Source: Amphiduros pacificus (taxonomy: Eukaryota > Annelida > Polychaeta > Phyllodocida > Hesionidae). Taken from it: a DNA stretch of 64,000 nucleotides. A model generated the notes under the pieces. It was not told where the DNA came from. It saw nothing but the letters and a program-made list of their open reading frames with translations, and did no database searches. Position numbers and translations under genes: made by a program. Below, one piece after another: positions 1 to 45,055 of the stretch. Numbering within the stretch: the first letter of the stretch is position 1; every line of letters starts with the position of its first letter. The stretch is from assembly GCA_949316495.1 (NCBI GenBank), contig OX439005.1, forward strand, positions 434,001-498,000, read 5' to 3'.

Positions 1-389
1 CAGGATAACCAGGAGGGTGCGCCACCTGTAAATAATAAAATACTACCAGCGTGAACACAGGATAACCAGGAGGGTGCGCCACCTGTAAATAATAAAATAC
101 TACCAGTGTGAACACAGGATAACCAGGAGGGTGCGCCACCTGTAAATAATAAAATACTACCAGCGTGAATACAGGATAACCAGGAGGGTGCGCCACCTGT
201 AAATAATAAAATACTACCAGCGTGAATACAGGATAACCAGGAGGGTGCGCCACCTGTAAATAATAAAATACTACCAGCGTGAATACAGGATAACCAGGAG
301 GGTGCGCCACCTGTAAATAATAAAATACTACCAGCGTGAATACAGGATAACCAGGAGGGTGCGCCACCTGTAAATAATAAAATATTACC
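1..389. repeat. 57-bp minisatellite, about 6.8 copies, cut by window start
   Basis: A 57-bp unit beginning CAGGATAACCAGGAGGGTGC repeats at 1, 58, 115, 172, 229, 286 and 343 and ends near 389. Copies are almost identical; the main difference is a C/T in GTGAACACAG versus GTGAATACAG. There are no unique spacers, so this is not a CRISPR-like array. The array probably continues to the left of the window. Confidence 0.95.
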
Positions 390-997
390 AGTTTTTGGTA
401 ACAATTTGAAGCCTTTGACCGTGAGAAACAAGTCAAGGTCAAGATTGAGGTCATCATGTTTAGGCCTTCATGGGATGCACATGTGGTAAAAATTTGGAGC
501 CTTTATCTCAAAATAGCTGAGAAGATATTGCAAATTGACAAAGTTTTTGTTGGCAGATGCACAATTGGACGCATGCACGCATGGACAGAGCCCGGGATAC
601 CATAGCGACCACACCGCTTGGGTGGCAGGAGCTATCGAGTATTGTCGCCCCATTTGGTGGCCATCTCGAGGCTATTCTGCCAGTTGATGGCACTTTAGCA
701 TTAACATTCAAAAAGATGAAAGGTAAATTGTTGTTTGTGACTGACCAAGTATTCAAAATTCAAGGGCTTGGCTTGTGAGATTTTCTCAAACTTTTGAAAT
801 TATTGAATAAATTTGCCTTTCATTTTCATTTAGTTTGCTATCTTATTAATTTGCATATCCTGGCTGAGCTTGATTTTTTAAAAATGACTTACCCCCATTT
901 CATGGGCAGATACAATCAGCTCTCCTGAAAATAATTGAAATACATTTATCATTTATCTCCAAGATTCAATTTTCATATGTGAAATCTGTTCTGAATT
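390..997. other. Unassigned stretch with AAGGTCA-rich and GC-richer segment
   Basis: No gene is recognised. The part near 405-470 is rich in AAGGTCA-like words. The part near 555-740 is richer in CpG and open on both strands for about 70-80 codons, but neither translation resembles a family I know. It may be an old dispersed repeat. Confidence 0.4.
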
Positions 998-2555
998 ATG
1001 ATAGTTACCTTGAATGGGTTGTAATATTTACCAGAATCTCCACCAGGGATGAAATGGGTTTATAATAGTTACACTAGGGACAAAAGGGGTTTATGATAGT
1101 TACCAGAATCTCCACCAGGGACAAAAGGGGTTTATGATAGTTACCAGAATCTCCACCAGGGACGGAAGGGGTTTATGATAGTTACCAGAATCTCCACCAG
1201 GGAGGCGAGGGTTTATAATAGTTACCAGAATCTCCACCAGGGAGGTAAGGGGTTTATGATAGTTACCAGAATCTCCACCAGGGACAGAAGGGGTTTATGA
1301 TAGTTACCAGAATCTCCACCAGGGACGGAAGGGGTTTATGATAGTTACCAGAATCTGCACCAGGGACGGAAGGGGTTTATGATAGTTACCAGAATCTCCA
1401 CCAGGGACGGAAGGGGTTTATGATAGTTACCAGAATCTCCACCAGGGACGGAAGGGGTTTATGATAGTTACCAGAATCTCCACCAGGGACGGAAGGGGTT
1501 TATAATAGTTACCAGAATCTCCACCAGGGACGGAAGGGGTTTATGATAGTTACCAGAATCTCCACCAGGGACGGAAGGGGTTATGATAGTTACCAGAATC
1601 TCCACCAGGGACGGAAGGGGTTTATGATAGTTACCGGAATCTCCACCAGGGACGGAAGGGGTTTATGATAGTTACCAGAATCTCCACCAGGGACGGAAGG
1701 GGTTTATGATAATTACCAGAATCTCCACCAGGGACGGAAGGGGTTTATGATAGTTACCGGAATCTCCACCAGGGACGGAAGGGGTTTATGATAGTTACCA
1801 GAATCTCCACCAGGGAGGCGAGGGGTTTATAATAGTTACCAGAATCTCCACCAGGGAGGGAAGGGGTTTATGATAGTTACCAGAATCTCCACCAGGGACA
1901 GAAGGGGTTTATGATAGTTACCAGAATCTCCACCAGGGACGGAAGGGGTTTATGATAGTTACCAGAATCTCCACCAGGGACGGAAGGGGTTTATGATAGT
2001 TACCAGAATCTCCACCAGGGACGGAAGGGGTTTATGATAGTTACCAGAATCTCCACCAGGGACGGAAGGGGTTTATGATAGTTACCAGAATCTCCACCAG
2101 GGACGGAAGGGGTTTATGATAGTTACCAGAATCTCCACCAGGGACGGAAGGGGTTTATAATAGTTACCAGAATCTCCACCAGGGACGGAAGGGGTTTATG
2201 ATAGTTACCAGAATCTCCACCAGGGACAGAAGGGGTTTATGATAGTTACCAGAATCTCCACCAGGGACGGAAGGGGTTTATGATAGTTACCGGAATCTCC
2301 ACCAGGGACGGAAGGGGTTTATGATAGTTACCAGAATCTCCACCAGGGACGGAAGGGGTTTATGATAGTTACCAGAATCTCCACCAGGGACGGAAGGGGT
2401 TTATGATAGTTACCGGAATCTCCACCAGGGACGGAAGGGGTTTATGATAGTTACCAGAATCTCCACCAGGGAGGGGAGGGGTTTATGATAGTTACCAGAA
2501 TCTCCACCAGGGAGGGGAGGGGTTTATAATAGTTACCAGAATCTCCACCAGGAAT
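998..2555. repeat. 41-bp minisatellite, about 37 copies
   Basis: The unit GGGGTTTATGATAGTTACC plus AGAATCTCCACCAGGGACGGAA repeats with a 41-bp period over about 1.55 kb. The first two copies are degenerate and the centre is nearly uniform. Variants such as GGGAGGCGAGG recur about 600 bp apart (near 1201 and 1812), which suggests a higher-order duplication of a multi-copy block. Confidence 0.95.
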
Positions 2556-4562
2556 GGAAGGATGTAGAGTGCGTATGTAGAGAGCCAGTAGGAGGATGCC
2601 CGAACCCACCGACACCTGAATGTCTGGCAACCATGGTGGAACATCCACTTTTTTCTCAGTATCACTTGCAGACCTGCAATAAACCAAATCAATAACTAAA
2701 TACATTTGGATTATATATTCCTTGTCTTATGACATGTGATATAAAATTGACTTTTGCCATGTTATATTACAATATCATAATGTTCCAAATCTGATTAAGC
2801 TGATTAATACTGATTAATATTATAATACTTTTACTGTTCTTAAATTCTCTATATTCATGATTATCATTTGCTGGTGGCAGCAATCTTGTCAAGGGGATTA
2901 TAGTAGTACCAGCAAATCAAAAGAATTTAATGAATTTATTGCAAATTACAGCCAAAATGTGATTTTAAAAAAAAACTCACGGAATATATGTATCAATATC
3001 ATTGTTTTCACAAACACAGAACATATTTTTATCAAGATCATCTGGCCATTTCAAAAACTTTTCACCCCTCATATTGATCACAGGAAGTCATGAAAAAGGA
3101 GTATCTTTTTCTATAGATGCTTTAATTGGAGTCATTTTGAGAATAAAGAGATCTGCATCCAAAGCTGAAAGACAGACAGAATGACAGAAAAAATCTCCCT
3201 CAAATCTTGAAATCTTGAAATTTGTCACCTTATTTCATGCTATTTGTGAAACAAATATCATAGGTGCCTGAATATGGTCAAAGCTGTGCTTTTGACATTG
3301 TGACAATTTCATGCTCACATCTTATAAGAAAGTGATGAAATTCAAGATCAGGGCAAAAATCACAGGGAATATCTCCCTGGATCAAGAAAACTCTACAAAA
3401 ACTCTACATCAATACCATAATGTACAATTTATTATGGCAGGAGAGTGACATTCAACCATGGAATGTGGGTAACCCAGGCAAGGGGCTCATAAAGGGTCTG
3501 CTTTCATGTAATAAGTTTGTTATCAACCTGTAATTGATACCAACTTTGAAGGTAGGAGGGAAATAAATCTAATTTTAGGCTATTTTAAGTCAGTATTTTA
3601 AAATATGATGCAGGTACATGCAGACTTTGTTAAAATGCCCAATTCTAGATTTCGCTTCCAGATCTTCAGAAAAAATAGATGGCCGAGTCTATATCCATAC
3701 ATGGGCCAGGGATTTGGTATGGTGCGATTGCGGGTTTCCATCTTTTTTTTTTTTAATGATTAGATTTTAGAAAGTTTTTGTGCACTTCGGATTTTTGTGC
3801 AGTTCTGGTGTGTTGTTTTCAATGGGGCAGTATGGCGACCCGCAATCATCCTATAATAAAATTAATATGGTTGCCCTGATTTAACTACATTAGAAACTGG
3901 AAGTTCTGCATCTTCCAGAAACTCCCTTGTCAGTGTATAAAGGTTGGACCAGCTGCATCCCTTAATACCAGCCTACACTCTGGGTGGGATGCCAGTTGGT
4001 TTTTGGCGAGTAAACTAAAATCTGATGCAGATGCAGATGGCCTGTTCAAAAATGTAGACTTCTTTGAGACTGGGCGATAATACATAAACTACTTTTCCTG
4101 ACAATGATAAGACTTACTTTTCTTTTAAATGTTCGCCCTTTGCAAATCTTTGCGAAGTCTTTGATGTGTGTTGTTTATTTTTGCGCGACATCGCTACCTA
4201 AAGCCCAAATTATTGTGTCTTAGTTGTTACTTTTTGCATTTGACGTTTGAACCAGACTTGAACTTTTGGGGTCAAGGTCATTTCAGAAATGGGGACCGCA
4301 GGGACACATTTTGGTACGCCATGACGCACACGTTTATATCGTTTACCTGAGTCTGTCTTAATAAATGGACACCATGTCCTATTATTGATTTAATAAACTT
4401 ATTATATCGAACTTTTATCCAGTTTCACATGAATTACATTTCATTTACAGCAATATTTAGGAAAACATGACTTGATGATGAATTTCTAAATTCCATTCGT
4501 CCCCCAATAGACTCTGAACGTCAACAAGGGGAGGTCGAGAACTCGGCAGTGCAGACACAAAC
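2556..4562. other. AT-rich flank upstream of the proposed UGP2 first exon
   Basis: No coding sequence is recognised. Near 3727-3848 the words GATTGCGGGT and ACCCGCAATC form a widely spaced inverted repeat of about 10 bp. A TATAAAG word lies at 3936-3942 just downstream of TTCCAGAA (3913-3920), which resembles part of a heat-shock element. A promoter role is speculative because the transcription start is unknown. Confidence 0.3.
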
Positions 4563-37697
<33,135 letters not shown>

Positions 37698-37830
37698 GAG
37701 TCCCAACCCAAAGTATTACAGGAAAGGGGCTGAAGAATTGAGTCATCTGATTTCTCTGATATGATATGAATTTTGATGTGATAAGAGTTATTATCCAACT
37801 TTAAGTGTCTAAGAATGTCTCAAATGTCAT

Positions 37831-37857
37831 ATATATATATATAAATATATATATATG
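37831..37857. repeat. (AT)n tract in the exon 15b 3' UTR
   Basis: ATATATATATATAAATATAT and further AT sequence form a self-complementary stretch in the putative 3' UTR. Confidence 0.8.
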
Positions 37858-37936
37858 ACAAATAGATTCACATAGGAAAAAGATATTTGATAATTATGAA
37901 AAAGAGATTTGTCACAAGGAGTTTTCAAAACATTTG

Positions 37937-37942
37937 AATAAA
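37937..37942 (+). terminator. Poly(A) signal, exon 15b transcript (proximal)
   Basis: AATAAA in TTTGAATAAACC, 240 bp after the TAG stop. A second AATAAA lies at 38217-38222, so the UTR may end at either. Confidence 0.6.
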
Positions 37943-38216
37943 CCTAAAGTAGATTAAAAACATTCAATGGATGAAGAGAAACAATGTGAAACTGCTTTTA
38001 ATCAGGACTTAGGTCAAAACATTTTATTGTCACGTTTGACAATAAAATGTTGTGAAACATTGAGATATTTGATGAGTTATTTGATGTAAATTGTACATAT
38101 TACCAACATACTGGTATATAGATAATGGCCTAGAACATACAGATGGCAGTGCTGTCTTATGTTTCTATATATTAGGCTCTAATATTATCACCTAGGATTC
38201 AGTTTTCTACAATCTG

Positions 38217-38222
38217 AATAAA
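38217..38222 (+). terminator. Poly(A) signal, exon 15b transcript (distal)
   Basis: AATAAA in TCTGAATAAACAT, about 520 bp after the stop of exon 15b. Confidence 0.5.
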
Positions 38223-38617
38223 CATAATTGTATATGTTAATTTTACACATTACTAAATTGTTGAAGGTATCCAAAAGAATGGACTTTGCTTCCACTTTTT
38301 ATTTTCATCATCACCTATAGGCATAAAATATAATGTTAATAAAAATGATATAAATCAAACAGGATTATCTTTGTAAATAGCAACATCATGTTCGATATTC
38401 ATGATCCTAATTCTAATTATTTCCTCCATATTTCATTAAAAACACAGACAGGGTATAAAAGATAACTGAAATATGTCTTGATGTTATTAAGAATTTATAG
38501 TAGAAAGGAGTATATTTATGGATAAAATAACATTCTCACTGCTCAAGTTTTAACATTGTGATTCACCCGATGTCAGCATGGCCTACCTGAGTAGTGAGAA
38601 TTATCTCAATTTTCCTC

Positions 38618-38757
38618 GTCAATCTTTGAAGGGATGGATTGCCATGTCAAGGACATGGACTGACAATTCAGTGAGGCAGCACAATATCTGCTACAAGTAC
38701 ATCTCGTGTAATAACTGAAATAATATTGAAAGTTACGTTAAACTGCACAAAAACAAC
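38618..38757 (+). mobile_element. SINE family 1, 3' part only
   Basis: ATTCAGTGAGGCAGCACAAT and the 3' end ATATTGAAAGTTACGTTAAAC match the tail half of the copy at 53318. The tRNA head is absent. Confidence 0.75.
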
Positions 38758-39030
38758 CTTAAGATTTTTTCATTGCACTTTTTACATGATAAATCAAGTG
38801 GAGGCAAGTTCCAATAATCATATTTCTGGTCAGGTGTACATGTATTTCACATCCACTCGTTCATTCATTCTCTTATTAAGTGGAAATAGCACAGGATGGC
38901 TAGAAATGGCATAACATCCATCAAATAAGGTGAATATGCTTGTAAATTGAATGCCACAACAATGAATGAAAAGTGTGAGAATGAAAAGACAATGGAATAG
39001 AGTGTTGTGGATGTACACATAATCAAAGGT

Positions 39031-39145
39031 CGCGGGCCGTGGCGCAGTTGGTTAGAGCGCCAGCTTATAAGCACCATTTCCTCTGTGGTGATCCAAAGGT
39101 CGTGGGTTCGAACCCCAGCCGTGCCAAGGTTGAAGTCATCGTACA
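39031..39145 (+). mobile_element. SINE family 1, tRNA-derived head, cut at 3'
   Basis: GGGCCGTGGCGCAGTTGGTT is a tRNA-like 5' end with A box and GGGTTCGAACCCC is the B box/T arm. Homology to the family stops near 39145, where the Penelope-like relic begins. With its overlong anticodon-variable region it is a SINE head, not a working tRNA gene. Confidence 0.8.
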
Positions 39146-41340
39146 TCTTTGTGGATTTTCGGCAAAGTGTAAAATGCTGGAGTCTTAGGTTTGTCAATTT
39201 TGAGGTAGAAGGCAACTTTTTCTGAAATTGAGCCTTTATGTTGAAGCTCATTTATTAGATCAGGGACTGTCTCATTGTTGTCCATGGTTTTGTTAGTCAG
39301 ACAAGGCCGATAGAATTTTCTGTTGGCCAATTGTCTGTAACCCTCACTCAGGTAATTATCTGTAGATTGAATGACTACACAAGAACCTTTGTCTGCTTTT
39401 TTAATCACAATTTCTTGATTTAAAGCTAGCTCCCTCAAGGCTAAATTCTCTGCTTTGGAGATATTTTTAGTTTTGGGGGCTCTGACAGGTAGAAGCTGGA
39501 GTTCATGTCTAACAGTTTTCTGGTAGGCATCTAGGTTGCCCCTGTTATAAAAAACAGGGTCAAATTTGCTCTTTTCCACAAATTTTCTGTCATGGAAAGG
39601 AGGTATCAAATCATCCTCAGAAGAGGATTGATCACCATTACTCTGGTCCACGGGATGATCATCGCGATCATCCCAGAAGTTTTAATCTGAGTTTCCTGAA
39701 AACCTTTCTAAATCTATGAAAATATCTGACATGTCAGGTTCTCCTAGTGTGGGGGAGAAACTAAGTCCTCTACAAAGAATCGATGTCTGGGATTCTGTAA
39801 GTACTGTGGAAGAAAGATTCAACACAAGATTTTCAGGAACAAAAATATTAGAATTATTCTGATTGTTTTTATTTTTATTTATATTGGCACAAGTGTCAAC
39901 TTTTAATAAATCGCCCCTGTGAGGCAAAACATCTGGTTCCAAATCAGTTTGGTTGATAGTATTATTTTGAGGGTTTAGTAAATTTGTTCAGTGTTCAACA
40001 ATTTAGGTTCATTTGTCTTTTTCTTGTTGCGCTTCTTTGAGGCTTCTTTTTGAAGTTTAGAATGGATCACATAATTAGACAAGGCGTGAGTGTTTATTTG
40101 ATCTGCAATAGAGTTCTCCGTGACATTTAGGAAGTCATTTGGGAACTCCTCCAGAGTCCAGAAGGATGAGTCAAAGGAATATAAGACAGTCCAATCCTCT
40201 ACCGCTTTTGTGATATACAGATCTAGTATCTCCTGTATTCCCTCCTCTGGGGGGAATACCGGTTCTTGGGGCGGGGTCCTTGCCCCCTTCCCCTTCCACG
40301 ACTCCTGCCTCTGGGGGCAGGGGATCTGCGGTATGGGTGATATTGGGAGGGTTGTTGTTTCCTCTCCAACGCTTCCAAACGTGCCATCAACTCCTCTTTG
40401 GTGGGGGAGTTGCGACGTGTGGTGGCTGGTGGACCAACCACTGGTGCCCTTCTCTCTGGGTGAGCTGGTTTTGGGCAAGGTAGCATTAAGAAATTGGAAC
40501 GCTTACAGTGTCGTGCATTAAGATTCACATATAATGACTTCACATCAACATATGATGAGCTACTTGAGATTTGTAATGAGCCAAGCTTATCAATCCACAG
40601 AATACGTCTTTTAGCCATAGAAGTATATAAATGTGTCAACAAACTAGCACCTTCTTACCTTTGTGAACTCTTTGAAAAACATAAGATACCCTATGAATTA
40701 CGAGATGACAATAAACTGACACAAAAGGCATACCGAACAGTGACACATGGTTTCAAATCCTTTTCTTATGCAGGGGCAAGATTATGGAACAACATCCCCC
40801 CACATGTCAAAGACAGCATGAATCTAAATGTTTTTAAGGAAAGAATCAAGGCATGGGACCCATGTGATTGTTTACCATGATTTTAATTAGCACATATGAC
40901 TATGAACATTGTATATAGTGTACATATTGTATTTTTATTCTGTCACAAAAAAGCTTTTAAGCTTGTGTTATCCTGTTTTAAAATGTGACCCTAAATAAAT
41001 ATTTTTGTATTTTGGGAGAGGGGGGGAAGTCCTCCTTTCCGCTGGGGGTTGGACCCATCTGGGGTCTGCCCCCTCTTCTCTGTAGAGAGCCTCCTCTGGG
41101 GGCTCCTTTGTTTGTCCTCCTCCGTGGGGAGGAGGAGCGGGAGCGGTTCTGTGCCTTCTGGCCCGGAGCCACTCCCTTGGCCGACAGAAAATGGCAACGC
41201 CTTTTCAAAAATTCGATTATATTCATGTATTCAATTCTCATCCGGTAGAAATGTTGATATAAAGATGTATAATGATCGAGTTCAATAACAATTCTGTGAA
41301 TCAATAATACAATCTGGCCGATTAATGTGATACGCAAGTC
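39146..41340 (-). mobile_element. Penelope-like retroelement relic, interrupted by a LINE
   Basis: Reading on the minus strand from about 41340, the first part is a basic Pro/Arg/Ser-rich region (RSRSSSPRRR; RGRSRGRGRGQG). Then come the pre-RT block NLSSTVLTESQTSILCRGL and the RT N-terminal blocks VIKKADKGSCVVIQ and FYTLPKIHKD. The last two are hallmarks of Penelope-like RTs. The rest of the RT and any GIY-YIG nuclease are absent at the SINE junction. The element is broken and incomplete. A + strand LINE 3' end (about 40485-40985) is inserted in its basic region. Confidence 0.75.
40485..40985 (+). mobile_element. LINE 3' fragment (family A) nested in the Penelope-like relic
   Basis: An open frame from 40494 to 40880 encodes the post-RT region of a non-LTR element (ALRFTYNDFTSTYDELLE, ARLWNNIPPHVKDS, FKERIKAWD) and ends in a proper stop. 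The same blocks occur in the LINE at 45209-46354 (-). About 100 bp of 3' UTR with an AAGCTTTTAAGCTT hairpin and a short TATTTTTGTATTTTG tail follow. TTTTGGG borders both ends and may be the target duplication. It is heavily 5'-truncated. Confidence 0.8.
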
Positions 41341-43388
41341 TGCGATAAAATATCTATCTGCAGAAAGAGAGCCAAGGGGGACTGGAAAGTCAACCCTGCA
41401 TGATGACTGTGGAAAGTCTTCCAGGCTCTTACTCTCTCTTGGCTGCTGTATCCAATGCCTGCACAGGGTGACTATGGCAAGTCCTCCCTACTTGATGACT
41501 ATGGTAAGTCCTTCAAGTGCAAGGCATGGACAATTCTGGAGATTGAACCCTAGTGAAGGTGATGCATCAGCTTATAAGTTTTGGGATGAGTCTATCATCA
41601 ACCTTGGGGGGTACCCATGATGCATCACAATAAGTAAAATGAGGATAATCCTGCATTAAAACATTCATATAAACAATAATACTTTGTATCTACATGCAAA
41701 CATGTTGTAATAACATTATACAGAATTTAAAATATACATTTCAGAGCTAAAACATCTGCTAAAATAAATCACTGGGAATCCTTGCTCACTATGTGGCAAG
41801 TCCATTATTTGACCAGTAATTACAGAGGGAAGCTGGCTGCTTCTTTACGAGTCTTCCATTTACTCCTCTAATTATGTTTATGCACATTGTCTAAAACAGT
41901 ACATCTACATACATCATATTATCTACATAATAAGTATCAGTGAACCATTACCTGGGTGTTCTGAACTTTATATATGCGATATTTAACTCAATACACTTGT
42001 AAATTTTGTGTTACAATAATGTCTTGTTAGCAGGATGTGCATGTACAATGGCATCCAAGATGGCTGCTCCCTGGTTTTGTTTCAAAACAAAGCAATGTAA
42101 CTGCCATTACTTATTTGGCATATACTAGCATAAATACCATGTTAACACTATCACATCCATAAAACAGGTAAAGCACTTTATATCAAATAAACCATCATAG
42201 GGCACTATGCGTTGTGCATAAGGCTAAACTGAAATAAAAAGCGGTTGTTTTCAAACACCACAATGGCTGGTGGAGAAAACAATGTCTCAGTTAGGATTGT
42301 TGCCGAATGCTCATACATTTAGAGAGCTAAATAAGGCCATCACATATAAGTATCAGCAGAAGTGCCTAAAATGTGCTCCTTTATGGAAAACATCATTCAC
42401 AAAGAAAATGGTTTTCCTGGTGTGTTCTCATACATGGAATTATACCTGGGTGACCTTACTGTCAATATATTGTGAAAAACTGCCAATATATGCCTAATAT
42501 ATACCAAATAGCCAACATGATTTAAACATGACAAAGTTCTGACCTGGATACCTGGAAAACATGGATTTTATGGCATATGTACAGTTGCTAAAATATAAAA
42601 TGTTACTGGTGAGGGATACATCTAGCTCTACATTATAGCCCTATCAAATTTCATAATGGAAAACATGTGAACTTGCTTTTGCAGAAGGCATGATGCTTTT
42701 CAATGTCCAAATGCGAAGTGAACCCATATACAAAATTATCCAGCAATGATAATGTATAGTAATTGAAAGTCCAATCTCACAGAAGGCCCAGAAGGACAGA
42801 GGGGTGCATTAAATAGACATAGTGGTGACAAGTAGGTGTCATCAGCAGGGTGCATGTGTGAAAGAGTTCTGAGAGAGTCATTCTAGGAGTGGCATCTTAG
42901 TGAGAGCTGACCTGTGAACAGTAGGTGTCATCAACACTGACAGTTGGTGCAGATGTGACAGCTCTGAGAATCACTCTGGAAGTCGGCATCTCAGTGAGAG
43001 CTAACATGTGAACTGTTTAATTTACATAAAAAAAACATTTATTAATATCGATATAGGGGTAAAATTTAATTATGAATCTTATCTGTGGTGAAATTTACTT
43101 AACCCTGTAAGGGGACGCATCAATACCCTCTGTTTATGTGTTCAATGTCCTCCTGAACATTCCGCACACTTGCAGCTATAAGACAGAATGTACATGACAT
43201 ATGACAGAATATCAGAAATTTGCAATCATTACACCTTACAGACACTTTATACACAGTATTTATATTGAACACAATAAAGAAAATACACATATTCAAAGGT
43301 AAACAATCATGCACCGAACTAATACATAATCAGGGTATAAGCATGAATATTATACAAATGTCCGGTGTCGCTATAAATTACCTTAAGT
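41341..43388. other. Intergenic stretch without recognisable genes
   Basis: Around 41380-41520 the phrase TGATGACTATGG-AAGTCC recurs three times, a small decayed repeat. Around 42820-43015 a segment of about 105 bp (GTAGGTGTCATCA through AGTGAGAGCTGAC) is present twice in tandem with divergence. Nothing else is recognised. Confidence 0.4.
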
Positions 43389-43733
43389 TTATGTGACATT
43401 TATATAAAATTGGTGTATGATCTTCCTTTTTGTTCTTACTAGTCCTTGAATAAGGGCAGTTTGGTTGCCCATTGCTGCCACTATGCCATCCAAGAGTCTT
43501 CTATTGTATTGTACTTCTTGTTGAAGGAGACTGATAACACCCGACATTTGGTTAAAACCAGCTGCCATTTGCACAAAGGCATCTTCCAGTGGTGTTGGTC
43601 TGCTCGTCTCAGGCAAGACATCAATTGGATTCCAATTTCTCAGCCTTGCTATGTGGTAGGAGGTAAAGGCTGAATCAAGGCTGAGAGGTCTCTGAATGAT
43701 GTCATAGACTTGTCCAATGTCTGGGCCATCAAG
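43389..43733 (-). CDS. Unrecognised 114-codon open frame, probably an exon or element fragment
   Basis: The frame reads YDIIQRPLSLDSAFTSYHIA, then RLRNWNPIDVLPETSRPTPL, then a predicted helix EDAFVQMAAGFNQMSGVISL continuing QQEVQYNRRLLDGIVAAMG. It ends TKRKIIHQFYINVT-stop. Composition and the amphipathic helix look protein-like, but I do not recognise the family. There is no ATG at its upstream end, so it is a fragment. It sits among retroelement relics and is likely element-derived. Confidence 0.35.
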   Translation of the reverse strand, partial: LDGPDIGQVYDIIQRPLSLDSAFTSYHIARLRNWNPIDVLPETSRPTPLEDAFVQMAAGFNQMSGVISLLQQEVQYNRRLLDGIVAAMGNQTALIQGLVRTKRKIIHQFYINVT

Positions 43734-44199
43734 CTATTTTTTTCTTGGTTCCCTCGGTGAGTATGGTAGTGCTGATCCACGATTTGCAGCTGCTCTGGTA
43801 GTTGCTCTCACAATAACAGACCCTCCGTTTAAGTTCAACCTATAGTTGAAATTTGCCAAAAAACTTGCTTGGCCCAATGACGTTTCTGTAATTTTGGCCT
43901 AGTACGACCATCATCCTGTATCACATCGCCGCACCTGTTTTCCATCTTGTGGGACTCGTCCTTTAGTTGTCTTTCCGTGATTGTAGATGGTTTACAATTT
44001 CTTACAATTGTGGCCATTAGCATCAACAAACACGACATATTGCCATAGATACCACAACATGCTAACTGGGGCATACATTTTTCTGAGCTGTATGCGTCTC
44101 ACTCGAGCTACTGCTCCATCCATTTCAATAGTGCGTTTTGTACACTTGGGACAAGGACCGCAGCCTAATGGTTCGTCATGAGGTAAACATTCACAGCCT

Positions 44200-44690
44200 C
44201 AAGGTGTGGTACATCTTGACATCAGGTCAGCATTGTTGTGCTTTCATCCAGCTCTGTACTCAATTTCCAAGTCGAACTCTGAAAGTGACTCTATCCATCG
44301 TGCAATACGGTTTTTTGGGTCACGGAGACTAAACAGCCACTTCAAGGCTTGATGATCACTTCTTACTGTAAACTTCCATCCAAGTAAGTAATGTCTGTAA
44401 TATGCTGTGAAGTACTTGACAGCAAAAAGTTCTCTATCAGTGATGCACCAATTTTTCTCTGTACGAGAGTGCATCCAATGCCAGCGTCCAATGCCGGCAT
44501 TGGACGCCGGCATTGGTCTGTAGAATAGCTCATGATTTCCTTTCCTGTCAGAGCTGCTTTCAATTTCTTGATGCATTCCTCATTCCACTCATGCTTGGGC
44601 TCAAGTTTAGTGAGTTCAACCAGAGGGCATGCTATCTCACTATATTTGGGGATGAAGCGTTGGTAATATCCAGTAATGCCCAAAAATGCT
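44200..44690 (-). mobile_element. Ty3/gypsy-type LTR retrotransposon fossil, RT C-terminus and RNase H part
   Basis: Minus-strand conceptual protein includes the connection block GITGYYQRFIPKYSEIACPL and the RNase H block CITDRELFAVKYF, RSDHQALKWLFSLRDP and EFDLEIEYRAG, typical of metazoan Ty3/gypsy pol. It is clearly broken (several breaks), with no LTRs, gag or integrase recognised. It may belong to the same copy as the fossil piece at 48890-49600, now separated by LINE sequence. Age: old. Confidence 0.85.
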
Positions 44691-44694
44691 GAAT

Positions 44695-45055
44695 CGATTA
44701 CTTGTGCTCCACGGATCCGCCCCGCTCTGATTGGCTGTTGTTGGCCACGTGATCATAGTAGGCGTGGCAGGATTTTCTTTGTAGTTATGATAGAGAAATT
44801 CGTTTGGGGTGAAGATCTTATAGTCAATATGATACCCGCCGGAGCCATCTACCGGGGAAAACAGGCACAAGGGGTTCTTGTGGACGTTTTGCGGACTATT
44901 TCTGAAAAATTTTCTGAGTTTTGTATTTATCTGTATAGACAAGTCTTTCTTAAGATTAAGAAGATAGAATCTATGTAGATAATTAGATAGATGTGGCGAT
45001 TTACAGATAGAAGCTAGATCACCGATATAGATTAGATTTATTTCTTTAAAATTGT
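44695..45055. other. Unassigned stretch open on both strands
   Basis: The minus strand reads KSPHLSNYLHRFYLLNLKKD and NPLCLFSPVDGSGGYHIDYK without a stop for over 100 codons. The plus strand reads EDLIVNMIPAGAIYRGKQAQ over a similar length. Neither matches a family I know. It lies between the gypsy fossil and the LINE 3' tail and is probably part of another element. Confidence 0.3.

Noticed and set aside
1-2555. Regular direct repeats suggesting a CRISPR array
   Set aside because: The 57- and 41-bp units abut without unique spacers and the context is eukaryotic, so they are minisatellites.
39040-39120. A functional tRNA gene
   Set aside because: A and B boxes are present, but the anticodon-to-T-arm distance is too long and the same head starts a dispersed SINE family.
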